Part shown: in pieces, positions 37,582-47,496 of the stretch
Layout of the letters: the number at the start of each line of letters is the position of its first letter
How positions within the stretch are numbered: the first letter of the stretch is position 1
NCBI RefSeq assembly: GCF_019711415.1
Contig: NZ_JAIGNJ010000001.1
Coordinates: 117,001 to 181,000 of the forward strand
DNA from: Qipengyuania vesicularis
GTDB lineage: Bacteria > Pseudomonadota > Alphaproteobacteria > Sphingomonadales > Sphingomonadaceae
Reading direction: 5' to 3'
DNA length: 64,000 bases
Program-made: the position numbers and the translations under genes
Notes under the pieces: model-generated
The model's input: the letters and a program-made list of their open reading frames with translations, nothing else
What the model was told of the DNA's origin: nothing
Databases searched by the model: none

Positions 37582-38993
37582 CAATCCTCCATGCCCAGCC
37601 GGTTGCGGGCTTCGCGAACCTGTTCCCTAACACGGATCGGCGCGGTCCCGCCATAGGACGTGCGGGCGGCAACCGAAGCCTCCACCGAAAGCACATCGAA
37701 CACGCGCTCGTCGATCCGGCTGTCGATGGACCGCAACTGCTCCAGCGTCAGTCCATCGAGCGCGACGCCCTTCTCATCGGCCAGCTTCACGGCCGCCCCG
37801 GTGATGTGGTGCGCCTCGCGGAAGGGGATGTCGGCCTGCCGGACGAGCCAGTCGGCAAGGTCGGTGGCGGTCGCGTGCCCAGCCTCGGCCGCCTTGCGCA
37901 TGCGTGTAGTATCGAATGCGCTTTGCGCGACCATTCCCTCCATCGCGGCAAGGCACAGGTCGAGCAGTCCCGCGGCTTCGAACACCGGGGGTTTGTCGTC
38001 CTGCATGTCCTTGGAATAGGCGAGTGGAAGGCCCTTCATGCTGACAGACAGGGCTGTCATACAGCCGATGATGCGGCCCGCATGCCCACGGACCAGTTCG
38101 GCCGCATCCGGGTTCTTCTTCTGCGGCATGATCGAGCTGCCGGTCGACAGCGCGTCGGGCAGCTTGATGAAGCCGAAAGGCTGGCTGGCCCAGAGGATCA
38201 TTTCCTCGGCAAGCCGCGAAAGGTGGATTGCGCAAGTGCTGGCCGCCTGAAGGTAGTCGAGCGCGAAGTCGCGATCGGACACGGCATCGAGGCTGTTACG
38301 TGTCGGCCTTTCGAAGCCGAGCGCTTCGGCTGTCATGTCGCGATCGATATCGAAGCCAGTCCCGGCAAGCGCAGCACTGCCGAGCGGGCACTCGTTCAGC
38401 CTGCGGCTTGCCGCTGCGAAGCGGTCACGATCGCGTTCGAACATTTCGAAATAGGCGAGCAGATGATGGCCCAATGTGACCGGCTGTGCAGTCTGCAAGT
38501 GTGTGAAACCAGGCATGACGCTTTCGGCATGTTCTTCCGCCCGCGTCACCAGTGCTTGCATCAGCAGGCCAAGGCCATGCTCGGCGCGCGCGATGGCCTC
38601 GCGCACCCACATGCGAAAATCGGTCGCCACTTGGTCGTTGCGGCTACGCGCGGTGTGGAGACGACCGGCGGCCGGGCCGACAATCTCGGTGAGGCGCGAT
38701 TCCACGGTCATGTGGATGTCCTCGAGGTCCCAGTCCTCGGGCACACCGTCGCGTTCGTATTCTGCAGCGATCTTTTGCAGGCCCTCGTCGATCGCCTGCG
38801 CGTCGGCCTCGCTGACGATGCCCTGCTTTGCCAGCATCGCGACATGGGCGCGGCTGCCCGCGATGTCTTGCCGCCACAGCGCCTTGTCGAACGGGATAGA
38901 GGCGTTGATTTCGCGCATGATCGCGCTAGGTCCTTCGGCGAACCTGCCGCCCCACATACTGTTGGAGCCCGATGTGTCCCGCTTGTCGCTCAC
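37581..38993 (-). CDS. argH: Argininosuccinate lyase
   Basis: ArgH releases arginine and fumarate from argininosuccinate. The signature [19 protein letters not shown] is present, as are [13 protein letters not shown] and [19 protein letters not shown] choose the GTG at 38993 ([23 protein letters not shown] upstream), giving 470 residues; the ATG at 38957 (MWGGRFAEG) is the alternative. The preferred start makes its 5' end overlap the divergent TlpA-like gene by 20 nt. Confidence 0.94.
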   Translation of the reverse strand: MSDKRDTSGSNSMWGGRFAEGPSAIMREINASIPFDKALWRQDIAGSRAHVAMLAKQGIVSEADAQAIDEGLQKIAAEYERDGVPEDWDLEDIHMTVESRLTEIVGPAAGRLHTARSRNDQVATDFRMWVREAIARAEHGLGLLMQALVTRAEEHAESVMPGFTHLQTAQPVTLGHHLLAYFEMFERDRDRFAAASRRLNECPLGSAALAGTGFDIDRDMTAEALGFERPTRNSLDAVSDRDFALDYLQAASTCAIHLSRLAEEMILWASQPFGFIKLPDALSTGSSIMPQKKNPDAAELVRGHAGRIIGCMTALSVSMKGLPLAYSKDMQDDKPPVFEAAGLLDLCLAAMEGMVAQSAFDTTRMRKAAEAGHATATDLADWLVRQADIPFREAHHITGAAVKLADEKGVALDGLTLEQLRSIDSRIDERVFDVLSVEASVAARTSYGGTAPIRVREQVREARNRLGMED

Positions 38994-39540
38994 GCTGATC
39001 TGTGTCCTCGGCCTTGCTGTCGCTGCCTGCGATAGGAGCGCGCCCGATGAGGCGCAAGAAAGCGGTGCTTCAGCTACGCCAAGCGGCCAGATCGATCGGT
39101 CCATGGCGGGCGAACTCCTTCCCGCCACCAATGTCCGCAATCTCGAGGGACGCGAACTCAATCTCGGCGCGCTCCAGGGGGAGCCGGTGCTGCTCAATCT
39201 CTGGGCCACCTGGTGTGCTCCCTGCGTCAAGGAAATGCCTATGCTTGACGAGCTTGCAACGGATTATGCTGGGCGCCTGCGGGTGGTCACTGTCAGTCAG
39301 GACATGGGGGATACGGATCGAGTTGCGGAGTTCTTCGCTCAAGGGAACTACGAGAACCTGCCCACATGGATCGAGTCCGAGGCTGAGCTGGGTTTCGCCC
39401 TCGGCGGCGGGGTATTGCCGACCACGGTCCTCTATGATGCGCGAGGGCAGGAAATCTGGCGCGTCACGGGAGATTACGACTGGTCGAGCGAAGAGGCGCG
39501 CGCGGCAATTGACGAGGCGCTCGAGAGCGGGCCTGCTTGA
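38974..39540 (+). CDS. TlpA-family thioredoxin-like lipoprotein
   Basis: GTG start at 38974 with TTGGAG six bases upstream. The 188-residue product has a lipoprotein signal (LGLAVAAC, Cys19) and a periplasmic thioredoxin fold with [22 protein letters not shown], active Cys81 and Cys84. TlpA/ResA proteins reduce periplasmic disulfides. It is divergent from argH and lies 31 nt ahead of the MBL sulfur gene, so it likely heads the sulfur-handling operon. Confidence 0.88.
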   Translation: MSRLSLTLICVLGLAVAACDRSAPDEAQESGASATPSGQIDRSMAGELLPATNVRNLEGRELNLGALQGEPVLLNLWATWCAPCVKEMPMLDELATDYAGRLRVVTVSQDMGDTDRVAEFFAQGNYENLPTWIESEAELGFALGGGVLPTTVLYDARGQEIWRVTGDYDWSSEEARAAIDEALESGPA

Positions 39541-39571
39541 AGCATTGCCTGCCCGGGCCGATATAGGGACC

Positions 39572-40498
39572 ATGACTGATGCGCATATCGAACAGGCCAC
39601 GGATCTTGTCGAAGCTGCACAGGCCGACAAGACCCTGAGGCCGACCATCGCTGCCTTCTTCGACGAGGCGACCAATACCGTAAGCTACGTTGTCAGCGAC
39701 CCGGCGACGAGCCGTGCTGCAATTGTCGATTCCGTCCTCGACTATGATGCCGCATCGGGCCGGACCGACGAACGATCGGCGAACCTCATTCTCGATTATG
39801 TTCGCGAGAACGATCTGGCGGTCGACTGGCATATCGAAACGCATGCCCATGCCGACCATCTTTCTGCCGCCCCCTACCTGCAGGACAAGGTGGGCGGGAA
39901 GCTCGCCATCGGCAGCGGCATCATTCGGGTGCAGGAAGTCTTCGGGAAGATTTTCAACGCCGGATCGGAATTCGAGCGGGACGGCTCGCAATTCGACCGG
40001 CTCTTCGAGGACGGTGAGCGGTTCGAGATCGGTTCGCTCAAAGGCATGGCTCTCCATGTGCCGGGACATACGCCCGCCGACATGGCTTTCATCGTCGGCG
40101 ACGCCGCTTTCATAGGCGACACGATGTTCATGCCAGACTTCGGGACGGCACGAGCCGATTTTCCCGGCGGCGATGCGCGGGCCCTGTTCCGGTCGATCCG
40201 CCGCCTCCTCACCCTGCCGCGCGATACGCGCCTGTTCCTGTGCCATGATTACAAGGCCCCCGGGCGAGAGGATTATGCGTGGGAGACGACCGTCGGCCTG
40301 CAGCGCGATCACAATGTCCATGTGAAGGACGGGACAAGCGAAGACGAATTCGTTGCCATGCGAGAGACGCGCGACGCACAGCTCGCCATGCCGCAGCTCA
40401 TCATGCCGTCGGTGCAGGTGAACATCCGCGGTGGCCGCTTGCCGGAGCCTGAGGACAATGGCGTATCTTACATCAAAATCCCGGTGAACACCCTATGA
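39572..40498 (+). CDS. MBL-fold protein, persulfide dioxygenase (ETHE1/Blh) type
   Basis: 308 residues. The metal motif is HAHADH (His91, His93, Asp95, His96), followed by ALHVPGHTPADMAF and FIGDTMFMPDFGTARADFPGG, and CHDYKAPGREDYAWETTVG. The FGTARADFPGG and HDY segments characterise the persulfide dioxygenase branch, which oxidises glutathione persulfide to sulfite, over glyoxalases. It starts 31 nt after the TlpA-like gene and overlaps the YeeE gene by 4 nt, which supports a role in sulfide or polysulfide detoxification. Confidence 0.88.
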   Translation: MTDAHIEQATDLVEAAQADKTLRPTIAAFFDEATNTVSYVVSDPATSRAAIVDSVLDYDAASGRTDERSANLILDYVRENDLAVDWHIETHAHADHLSAAPYLQDKVGGKLAIGSGIIRVQEVFGKIFNAGSEFERDGSQFDRLFEDGERFEIGSLKGMALHVPGHTPADMAFIVGDAAFIGDTMFMPDFGTARADFPGGDARALFRSIRRLLTLPRDTRLFLCHDYKAPGREDYAWETTVGLQRDHNVHVKDGTSEDEFVAMRETRDAQLAMPQLIMPSVQVNIRGGRLPEPEDNGVSYIKIPVNTL

Positions 40499-40935
40499 TT
40501 GCAGAGTATTTTCCCGATGCCATGCCGCTGCAGGGTCTGATCGGCGGTGCTCTTATCGGACTGGCGGCTGCCGTATTTCTGATAGGGAGCGGGCGGATTG
40601 CAGGCATCTCGGGCCTGTTCGCCCGGTCCACGCTGGCAGGCAGTTTCGACCTGTCTGCGCTTCTCTTCACTGTCTCGCTGGTCGGGGGCGCTGCATTGGT
40701 CAGTCTCTTCGGTGGCGGTGTTGCGCAAACCTTCCCCGATCACTGGGGCTATCTGGTGGCCGGTGGACTGGTGGTCGGATTCGGGACCCGGCTCGGCAGC
40801 GGCTGCACTTCGGGACATGGCGTGTGCGGCATGTCGCGGCTTTCGAAGCGATCGATCACCGCGACGGTGAGCTTCATGGCGGCAGGCATGGCGACAGTGC
40901 TCGCCATGCGCGCGCTCGGGCTGGAGTGGATGTGA
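40495..40935 (+). CDS. YeeE/YedE family half-transporter (first unit)
   Basis: A 146-residue membrane protein of the YeeE/YedE (DUF395, TsuA-like) family with four hydrophobic segments. The conserved cysteines are in GTRLGSGCTSGHGVCGMSRL (Cys104, Cys111). In full-length YeeE homologues such cysteines line the thiosulfate path. This half lies directly before a second half; together they match one full transporter. Overlaps the MBL gene by 4 nt and the second unit by 1 nt (TGATG). Confidence 0.88.
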   Translation: MIAEYFPDAMPLQGLIGGALIGLAAAVFLIGSGRIAGISGLFARSTLAGSFDLSALLFTVSLVGGAALVSLFGGGVAQTFPDHWGYLVAGGLVVGFGTRLGSGCTSGHGVCGMSRLSKRSITATVSFMAAGMATVLAMRALGLEWM

Positions 40936-41348
40936 TGGGCAAATTCTACCCGATCCTGTCCGGCCTGCTGTTCGGCGCCGGTCTTGCCATCTCCGGCATG
41001 ATGGACCCGCTACGTGTGCGCGGTTTCCTCGACATCTTCGGTGCCTGGGACCCGACGCTTGCATTCGTCATGGGTGGTGCGCTGCTGGTGATGGCGTTGG
41101 CCTGGCTAATCCAGCGACGCATGGAACGCTCGCTCGATGGCAGCACTTTCGACCTTCCCGGGACCAGACTCATTGATACGCGCCTGATTGCCGGCTCCGC
41201 GATGTTCGGGATCGGCTGGGGAATTGCCGGCCTGTGTCCGGGACCTGCCATCGCTTCCCTCGCCACCAGCTTCGTGCCTGCAATTGTGTTTGTGGCCGCA
41301 ATGCTGGCAGGCATGGCGCTGTTCCGCGTCACCCTGGGCCGGAACTGA
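40935..41348 (+). CDS. YeeE/YedE family half-transporter (second unit, DUF6691 type)
   Basis: 137 residues, about four hydrophobic segments, with GLLFGAGLAISGMMDPLRVRGFLDIFG and a Cys motif GWGIAGLCPGPAIASL (Cys101). This is the usual partner of the short YeeE protein upstream; the pair probably forms one membrane unit that moves a sulfur compound such as thiosulfate. It starts on the last base of the previous stop codon, so translation is coupled. Confidence 0.88.
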   Translation: MGKFYPILSGLLFGAGLAISGMMDPLRVRGFLDIFGAWDPTLAFVMGGALLVMALAWLIQRRMERSLDGSTFDLPGTRLIDTRLIAGSAMFGIGWGIAGLCPGPAIASLATSFVPAIVFVAAMLAGMALFRVTLGRN

Positions 41349-41349
41349 T

Positions 41350-42126
41350 TTGATCGACGTTACCTACTGGATATCCGGCGCGCTTTCGGGCGGCCTCGTC
41401 GGCTTCGTGCTCGGCCTGATCGGTGGTGGCGGTTCCATCCTCGCTGTTCCGCTGATGGTATACGTCGTCGGCGTTTCGAGCCCGCATGTCGCCATCGGCA
41501 CGAGCGCGTTGGCGGTTGCTGCCAATGCCTTTGCGGGCCTCGTCAATCACGCCCGGGCACAGACGGTGAAATGGAAATGCGGCCTCGTTTTCGCGGCGGC
41601 GGGCATGCTCGGCGCGCTGGGAGGCTCGACGCTGGGCAAGAGCTTCGATGGGCAGAAGCTGCTCTTCTTGTTTGCGCTCCTGATGATCGTGGTCGGCGCC
41701 CTCATGCTGCGCAAATCCGGAAGGCGGAGCAATGCGCACGTTGTCCTGGATCGCAAGAATGCACCCAAGCTTGGCATCTTCGGACTGGTAGCAGGCGCGG
41801 TCTCGGGCTTCTTCGGAATCGGCGGTGGCTTCCTGATCTTGCCCGGGCTGATCGCTGCAACGCGAATGCCGATGATCAATGCCGTGGGCACGAGCCTCGT
41901 CGCCGTGTCCGCTTTTGGGATCACGACTGCCGCGAATTACGCCTTGTCCGGCTATGTCGACTGGCTGCTGGCAGGCGTATTCGTTGCAGGCGGCGTGCTC
42001 GGCAGCCTTGTCGGCACGCAGCTGGCGAGAAAGCTCTCGAGCACCGGGGCGCTGACCAAGATCTTTGCCGGCGTGATCTTCGTAACCGCCGCCTACATGC
42101 TGTGGCAAAGCTGGCTGGCGATGTAG
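41350..42126 (+). CDS. TauE/SafE family sulfite exporter-type permease
   Basis: The start is a TTG at 41350, 1 nt after the YeeE pair; the frame is open upstream only through the overlapping gene. The 258-residue membrane protein has the duplicated TauE/SafE motifs FVLGLIGGGGSILAVPLMVYVVG and AGAVSGFFGIGGGFLILPGLI, each with a Gly-rich loop. Family members export sulfite or sulfonates. In this operon it would remove the sulfite made by the persulfide dioxygenase, an inference from context. Confidence 0.88.
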   Translation: MIDVTYWISGALSGGLVGFVLGLIGGGGSILAVPLMVYVVGVSSPHVAIGTSALAVAANAFAGLVNHARAQTVKWKCGLVFAAAGMLGALGGSTLGKSFDGQKLLFLFALLMIVVGALMLRKSGRRSNAHVVLDRKNAPKLGIFGLVAGAVSGFFGIGGGFLILPGLIAATRMPMINAVGTSLVAVSAFGITTAANYALSGYVDWLLAGVFVAGGVLGSLVGTQLARKLSSTGALTKIFAGVIFVTAAYMLWQSWLAM

Positions 42127-42141
42127 AGAAACCCGGAAAAC

Positions 42142-42217
42142 TGGTGGGCGATGACGGGCTCGAACCGCCGACCCTCTCGGTGTAAACGAGATGCTCTACC
42201 AACTGAGCTAATCGCCC
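42142..42217 (-). tRNA. tRNA-Val (anticodon UAC)
   Basis: On the minus strand a 76-nt cloverleaf with encoded CCA: acceptor GGGCGAT/ATCGCCC, D-loop AGTTGGTA, anticodon loop TTTACAC with TAC (GTA codons), T-arm GGCGG-TTCGAGC-CCGTC with one G-U pair. It lies between the TauE and asparaginase genes. Confidence 0.97.
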
Positions 42218-42288
42218 CAACCAACGTCGGGTGAAGCGCCACATAGCGTGCGTGACGCGAAAATCAATTGCCGCTATCGCTCCCGCCC

Positions 42289-43263
42289 ATGACGAAGCTC
42301 ACAGTCCTCGCCACGGGTGGCACCATCGCAGGGATAGCCGGCTCGGCAATCGCCAAGGATTATCGCGCGGGCGAGATCGGGATCGAGGACTATCTCGAGA
42401 AAGTGGGCGGCCTCGGATTGGAGGCTGAGCTTTCGGGCAAGCAGATCGCCAATATCGATTCGGCGGACATCGGTCATGAGGTCTGGAACGCGCTCCATCC
42501 CGCCATCATGGAAGCCATCGCCGATCCCGAATGTGGGGGCGTTGTCATCACGCATGGCACCGACACGCTGGAGGAAACGGCCTTCCTGCTCGACCTCACG
42601 CTTCCAGCGGAGAAGCCCGTGGTCATAGTTGGTGCGATGCGTCCTGCCGATGCAGTGGGCTACGACGGCCTCAGGAATTTCGCCAATGCCGTGCGGGTCG
42701 CGAGCGATGCCGAAGCGGCAGGTCGCGGCGTGCTGGTGGTGATGGGCGACCGTGTCTTCGCCGCGCGCGATGTGCGCAAGGTGCGCACCCGCGGGACAGA
42801 GGCCTTTCGCGGCTTCCCGCGTGAATCGATCGGCCTCGTCACGCCAGCCAGCCTCGAATGGTTCGGCGCGCCGTGGCGATCAGGCGGCAGCGCAAGCTTC
42901 GACTGGTGCGACAAGCTCCCAGAGGTCGTGATCGTCTATGCCTATGCCGGTTTCGATGCGGCGGGCGTCGAACGGCAGGTCGGCGAGAAGACGCGCGGCA
43001 TCGTGGTAGCGGGCGTGGGCGAGGGCAACATGTCCGAAAGCGCGAGGGCGGCGCTGGTCGCGCAGGCGAAGCGAGGCATTCCTGTGGTGCGCGCAAGCAG
43101 GGCAGACGAGGGACTGGTCGACCGTGAGCCTGAAGATACGGATAACGGTTTTGTCGCCGCGCGTGCGCTCAATCCGCAGAAATCGCGCATCCTGTTGCAG
43201 TTGCTTCTGGCGGGCGGGATCACGGACCCCGCCGCCATTCAGAAGGCCTTCGACGGCCGTTAG
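42289..43263 (+). CDS. Asparaginase
   Basis: 324 residues from the ATG at 42289. The two threonine active-site motifs are visible: VLATGGTIAGIAG near the N-terminus and VITHGTDTLEETAFLLDLT, and VIVGAMRPADAVGYDG follows as in L-asparaginases. It hydrolyses asparagine to aspartate and ammonia. No signal peptide is seen, so it is cytoplasmic. It is convergent with the MDR gene with only 2 nt between stops. Confidence 0.92.
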   Translation: MTKLTVLATGGTIAGIAGSAIAKDYRAGEIGIEDYLEKVGGLGLEAELSGKQIANIDSADIGHEVWNALHPAIMEAIADPECGGVVITHGTDTLEETAFLLDLTLPAEKPVVIVGAMRPADAVGYDGLRNFANAVRVASDAEAAGRGVLVVMGDRVFAARDVRKVRTRGTEAFRGFPRESIGLVTPASLEWFGAPWRSGGSASFDWCDKLPEVVIVYAYAGFDAAGVERQVGEKTRGIVVAGVGEGNMSESARAALVAQAKRGIPVVRASRADEGLVDREPEDTDNGFVAARALNPQKSRILLQLLLAGGITDPAAIQKAFDGR

Positions 43264-43265
43264 GC

Positions 43266-44375
43266 TCAGCCGTGCGGCGTGACGAGATATTTCTCGCCCG
43301 TCTTCATCTGGCGATAATCGAGGATCGCATCCTTGGTCAGCATGCCTTCCAGGTCGACCTTGGTCTTGTAGCTGCTCGCGAATGTGGTGGTGAGGTTCTG
43401 CAACACGCGGGTGCGCATCCGCATTACCGTCTCCATTCCGGCAGTCTGCAGGAACGGGGTCAGCAGCCAGCCGGATAGCGTCCAGCCGAAGCCATAGGCG
43501 GGGGTAAGGATCGTCGGTCCGAAGTCGAGGCGACCGTAGATGAACATGCGCTTTGCCTGGTTCGAGCCATAGCGCGAATATTCGGTCATCTTCGACACCG
43601 CGACTTGCTCCATCGCCTTAAAGCAGCTGTCGACCATCTGGCCGCCGCCGATGGGATCGAAGCCGTAGAAGGCGTCGGTCTCGTCGATGGCGCTGCGCAG
43701 CTGGTCCATGAAGTCGTCATCGGATGAATTCACGACGTGCTTCGCACCCTGCGACTTCAGCAGCTCGGCCTGATCGTCTTTGCGTACGATATTGACCAGA
43801 TCCATGCCGTCTTCGAGGCAGATGCGGTTGAGCATCTGGCCAAGGTTCGAGGCGCCGACCGTGTGGAGGATCGCCTTCTGGCCGTCCATCTTGGCATTCT
43901 CGACAAAGCCGAGCGCGGTCATCGGGTTGACGAAGCTCGATGCGCCCGCCTCGCTGCTGTGATCGCCCAGAGGCAGGCACATGGCGGCATCGGCAACGGC
44001 ATACTGGCTGAAGGCATTGCCCGGCACGCAGGCGACGCGCTGGCCCATCAGGGCCTTGGCCATGTCGCTATCACCCGTGGCGATGACGGTTCCCGCGCCT
44101 TCGTTACCGGCAGGCAATTTCTGCCCGTGGCGCGATTTCTGGCCCGAATTGAAGGGTTCGGGCATCTTCGCCACGACCTTGCCCGGCGAGTATTCCGCGT
44201 TTTCGAAATCGGCCGCGCTGGTTAGGATCGCGAGGTCCGAAGGGTTGATCGGCGCCGCCTCCATCTTGACCAGCACCTGGTTGCCGGTCGGCTCGGGAAA
44301 GGTGACGTCCTCGACGCTGAGAGTGAGCGTGCCGTCGCTGGTAAGCGTGGTGAAAAGCTGCTTGCCGGTGGTCAT
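43266..44375 (-). CDS. Zinc-binding-dehydrogenase-like MDR family reductase
   Basis: The 369-residue protein is a medium-chain dehydrogenase/reductase: N-terminal GroES-like part with GNQVLVKMEAAPINPSDLAIL, KLPAGNEGAGTVIATGD, then a Rossmann part (ILHTVGASNLGQMLNRICLEDG; DLVNIVRKDDQAELLKSQGAKHVVN). It lacks obvious catalytic-zinc ligands, as in quinone oxidoreductase-like members that use NADPH. The substrate is unknown. It stands alone, convergent with the asparaginase gene. Confidence 0.82.
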   Translation of the reverse strand: MTTGKQLFTTLTSDGTLTLSVEDVTFPEPTGNQVLVKMEAAPINPSDLAILTSAADFENAEYSPGKVVAKMPEPFNSGQKSRHGQKLPAGNEGAGTVIATGDSDMAKALMGQRVACVPGNAFSQYAVADAAMCLPLGDHSSEAGASSFVNPMTALGFVENAKMDGQKAILHTVGASNLGQMLNRICLEDGMDLVNIVRKDDQAELLKSQGAKHVVNSSDDDFMDQLRSAIDETDAFYGFDPIGGGQMVDSCFKAMEQVAVSKMTEYSRYGSNQAKRMFIYGRLDFGPTILTPAYGFGWTLSGWLLTPFLQTAGMETVMRMRTRVLQNLTTTFASSYKTKVDLEGMLTKDAILDYRQMKTGEKYLVTPHG

Positions 44376-44458
44376 CCTGTTCCCTTTCGTTGCGGTTCGA
44401 AACCTGTTTGTGGGCCTCGCTACGCCTCGAAATGGGAATTGGCTAGGGTGCCGTTACG

Positions 44459-45208
44459 TCAGGCCTCTTCGGGATAGGTGGCGGCGACGAAATAGAGCCC
44501 GTGCGGCGGGGCGTTGAGGCCGAGCGCCTGCCGGTCCCTTGCTTCGAGCGCCTCGGCCACCTGTTCCTCCCGCCAACGGCCCATGCCCACCAGCGCGAGA
44601 CAGCCGACCATCGAGCGGACCTGGTGGTGGAGGAAGCTGCGCGCGGCGGCGTGGATGCGGACCTCGTCGCCTTCACGCTCGACATCGAGCCGGTCGAGCG
44701 TCTTCTCTGGGCTCTGCGCCTGGCACTGGACTGAACGGAAAGTGGTGAAGTCGTGCAAGCCGACCAGCGCCTTGGCTGCTCGGTCCATGGCCTCGTGGTC
44801 GAGTTCCTGGGGAACCTGCCAGAGACGATTGCGGTCGAGCGTCAGCGGCGCGCGGCGGTTGGCGATGCGGTAGACATAGCTTCTCCCGGTGCAGGAGAAG
44901 CGCGCATGCCAGCCGTCGGGCACGACCTTGCAATGCGTGACTGCGATCGGATCGGGGCGGAGTTGCGCATTCAGCGCCTCCATGAGGCGGAAGGACGCGA
45001 TGTCCTTCTCGATATCCATATGGCTGCGCATGGCGAGGGCATGGACGCCAGTGTCGGTCCTGCCCGCGCTGTGAAGGCGCACTTCCTCGCCCGCAACGCG
45101 AAACGCGGCCTCCTCGAGCGATTGCTGCACGCTCGGTCCGTTGTCCTGCCGCTGCAGGCCGAAGAACGGTGTGCCGTCGAATTCTATGGTGAGCGCGAAG
45201 CGGGTCAC
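44459..45208 (-). CDS. truA: tRNA pseudouridine(38-40) synthase TruA
   Basis: TruA modifies U38-U40 in tRNA anticodon arms. 249 residues from the GTG at 45208, which overlaps the fmt stop (GTGA). Hallmarks: [18 protein letters not shown], the catalytic Asp in [14 protein letters not shown], and [19 protein letters not shown]. The open frame upstream runs through fmt and is not part of the gene. The fmt-truA pair is common in alphaproteobacteria. Confidence 0.96.
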   Translation of the reverse strand: MTRFALTIEFDGTPFFGLQRQDNGPSVQQSLEEAAFRVAGEEVRLHSAGRTDTGVHALAMRSHMDIEKDIASFRLMEALNAQLRPDPIAVTHCKVVPDGWHARFSCTGRSYVYRIANRRAPLTLDRNRLWQVPQELDHEAMDRAAKALVGLHDFTTFRSVQCQAQSPEKTLDRLDVEREGDEVRIHAAARSFLHHQVRSMVGCLALVGMGRWREEQVAEALEARDRQALGLNAPPHGLYFVAATYPEEA

Positions 45209-46113
45209 GAAAAACGCGCGCCCTTCTCGACCGTGTTCCCGCGCAGAAACTCGCCTCGGTCCATTGCGGGCTTGCCGGCGCGCTGGAGGCGGACGGGACG
45301 AATGGCGCCCTCTCCGCATGCGATGGCGAGGTCGTCGTCCAGTACCGTGCCGGGTTCGCCCGAGCCCTCGGCCAGTTCGGCGCGCAGCAGTTTCACACGC
45401 ACACCGTCCATCTCGAACCATGCGCCGGGGAAGGGCGAGAGACCGTGGATCTGCCGCACCACTTCTTCGGCGGGGCGTGACCAGCTGATCCGCGCCTCGG
45501 CCTTGTCGATTTTCTTCGCGTAGGTGGCCGCCTCGTGGTCCTGCTCGACCGGGTGAAGCGCGTCGAGATCGATCAGCGTGCCGACCATCAATTGCGCGCC
45601 CAGCTCGGCCAATTCCTCGGTCAGTTCGCCGGTGGTCTTGTCCTCGACCGGCGTGCGCACGGTGGCGAGCATGGGGCCGGTGTCGAGCCCTGCTTCCATC
45701 TGCATGATGGTGACGCCGGTCACCTCGTCTCCCGCCATGATCGAGCGATGGATCGGTGCCGCGCCGCGCCAGTCTGGCAGGAGCGAGGCATGGACGTTGA
45801 GGCAGCCGCGCTTCGGTGCATCAAGGATCGCCTGCGGCAGGATCAGTCCGTAGGCGGCGACCACACCGATATCGGCATCGAGCGCAGCGAACCTCTCCTG
45901 TTCCTCGGCAGATTTGAGCGAAGTCGGGTGGCGCACTTCGATGCCGAGCCTCGCGGCCAGCTGGTGCACGGGCGTCCTGGTCAATTCCTTGCCGCGACGC
46001 CCGCCGGGACGGGGCGGCTGGGTGTAAACGCACACCACTTCATGCGCGGCATCGACCAGCGCCTGAAGTGTGGGGACCGCGAAATCGGGCGTTCCCATGA
46101 ACACAATTCGCAC
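45205..46113 (-). CDS. fmt: Methionyl-tRNA formyltransferase
   Basis: Fmt formylates initiator Met-tRNA. The 302-residue protein starts with GTG ([19 protein letters not shown]) and has the catalytic region [21 protein letters not shown] and [16 protein letters not shown]. The C-terminal OB-like domain follows. Its function pairs with peptide deformylase (def), found divergently 0.8 kb away beyond recR. Upstream is an inverted repeat. Confidence 0.97.
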   Translation of the reverse strand: MRIVFMGTPDFAVPTLQALVDAAHEVVCVYTQPPRPGGRRGKELTRTPVHQLAARLGIEVRHPTSLKSAEEQERFAALDADIGVVAAYGLILPQAILDAPKRGCLNVHASLLPDWRGAAPIHRSIMAGDEVTGVTIMQMEAGLDTGPMLATVRTPVEDKTTGELTEELAELGAQLMVGTLIDLDALHPVEQDHEAATYAKKIDKAEARISWSRPAEEVVRQIHGLSPFPGAWFEMDGVRVKLLRAELAEGSGEPGTVLDDDLAIACGEGAIRPVRLQRAGKPAMDRGEFLRGNTVEKGARFS

Positions 46114-46122
46114 CTATCACCT

Positions 46123-46214
46123 CCGTTCGCCCTGAGCTTGTCGAAGGGCCGCACTTTTCTTCTGGTGCGGCGCTATAAGGAAGTACGGGGCTTCGACAAG
46201 CTCAGCCCGAACGG
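46123..46214. repeat. Inverted repeat with nested hairpin between fmt and recR
   Basis: Two 24-nt arms (46123-46146 and 46191-46214) are inverted copies with two mismatches, built round CTGAGCTTGTCGAAG / CTTCGACAAGCTCAG. An inner stem GCCGCAC/GTGCGGC (46148-46154, 46165-46171) has a ten-base T-rich loop. This arrangement looks like a dispersed REP-like element that has landed in the divergent promoter region. It could also form a strong cruciform or terminator. Confidence 0.8.
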
Positions 46215-46231
46215 ATTTCTAGCAAAGCGCG

Positions 46232-46828
46232 ATGGCCTCACAGGAAATCGAAACTCTCGCATCGGCTCTTGCACGCCTCCCCGGCCTCGGCCCGCGCAGC
46301 GCGCGGCGTGCCGTCCTGTGGCTGGTGAAGCGCCGCGAGAGCGCTCTCCCCGCGCTGCTGGAAGCGCTGGCCACGGTGGGCGAGGCACTGGTCGAGTGCG
46401 AGACCTGCGGCAATGTCGACACGACCAACCCCTGCGGCATCTGCGCCGACCCACGTCGCGACGGCAAGGGGTTGTGCGTAGTGGAGGACGTGGCCGATCT
46501 CTGGGCGCTGGACCGCGCGAAGCTGTTCACCGGCAAGTACCATGTGCTCGGAGGCAAGCTCTCCGCGCTCGACGGCGTGCGGCCCGAGGATCTGAATATT
46601 GCTAACCTCCTTTCGCGGGTGGAGGAGGGCGGGGTGGATGAAGTCGTCCTCGCCATGAACGCCACGCTCGAAGGCCAGACAACCGCGCATTACCTGGCAG
46701 AGCGGCTGGAAGACTTCCCCGTGCGCATCACACAGCTGGCCCATGGCCTGCCCGTTGGTGGCGAGCTCGATTACCTCGACGAAGGCACTCTGGCGCAGGC
46801 CCTGCGGGCGCGCAGACCGCTGAGCTAA
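46232..46828 (+). CDS. recR: Recombination mediator RecR
   Basis: RecR works with RecF/RecO to load RecA at gaps. The 198-residue protein has the helix-hairpin-helix start ([17 protein letters not shown]), the C4 zinc finger [19 protein letters not shown], and the Toprim domain ([25 protein letters not shown] equivalent). Length is standard. It is divergent from fmt and upstream of def. Confidence 0.96.
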   Translation: MASQEIETLASALARLPGLGPRSARRAVLWLVKRRESALPALLEALATVGEALVECETCGNVDTTNPCGICADPRRDGKGLCVVEDVADLWALDRAKLFTGKYHVLGGKLSALDGVRPEDLNIANLLSRVEEGGVDEVVLAMNATLEGQTTAHYLAERLEDFPVRITQLAHGLPVGGELDYLDEGTLAQALRARRPLS

Positions 46829-46891
46829 TCGATCAGACTGACCGCCCTAAGTGGATTGAACTGGCCGCATTCCGCGCCTATCTGACCCTCC

Positions 46892-47458
46892 ATGGCTATC
46901 CGTGAAATTCTCGAAGTGCCGGACCCCCGGCTCAAGGTCGTGTCCGAACCGGTTACCGAGTTCGACGATAAACTGCGTGAACTCGTCTCAGACATGTTCG
47001 AAACCATGTATGACGCGCCCGGCATCGGCCTAGCCGCGATCCAGGTCGGCGTGCCCAAGCGCGTGCTGGTGATCGACCTCCAGCCCGAGGACGAGGATGC
47101 CGAGGGCGAGGTCTGCAACCACGGCGGCCACGAGCACGTCCATTATCCGACGAAGAAGGAACCGCGGGTCTTCGTAAATCCCGAAATCCTCGATCCGGCG
47201 GAAGAACTGGCGACCTACCAGGAAGGCTGCCTCTCGGTCCCCGACATCTTCGCTGATGTCGACCGTCCGGCCACCTGCCGCGTGCGATACCAGGACCTCG
47301 AGGGCGAAACGCACGAGGAAGACCTCGACGGGCTGATGGCGACCTGCCTGCAGCACGAGATGGACCACCTCGAAGGCATCCTCTTCATCGACCACCTTTC
47401 GCGCCTGAAGCGCAACATGGCGCTGAAGAAGCTGAAGAAACTGCGCGAGGCGGCGTAA
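46892..47458 (+). CDS. def: Peptide deformylase
   Basis: Def removes the formyl group from nascent N-termini. Motifs: [19 protein letters not shown] and the metal-binding [11 protein letters not shown], all three in the usual order. 188 residues, with an acidic insert (EDEDAEGE, residues ~65-75). It lies 63 nt after recR and 69 nt before rmuC. Confidence 0.97.
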   Translation: MAIREILEVPDPRLKVVSEPVTEFDDKLRELVSDMFETMYDAPGIGLAAIQVGVPKRVLVIDLQPEDEDAEGEVCNHGGHEHVHYPTKKEPRVFVNPEILDPAEELATYQEGCLSVPDIFADVDRPATCRVRYQDLEGETHEEDLDGLMATCLQHEMDHLEGILFIDHLSRLKRNMALKKLKKLREAA

Positions 47459-47496
47459 GCCTCCGAAACGGTTGAAATTGGTGAAAGCGCTCTAGC

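Noticed and set aside
37353-39035. A 560-codon plus-strand frame opposite argH
   Set aside because: argH has full family motifs on the minus strand; the opposite frame has none.
46123-46214. Inverted repeat considered as an insertion sequence end pair
   Set aside because: Only 44 nt separate the arms and no transposase is present; a REP-like element fits better.
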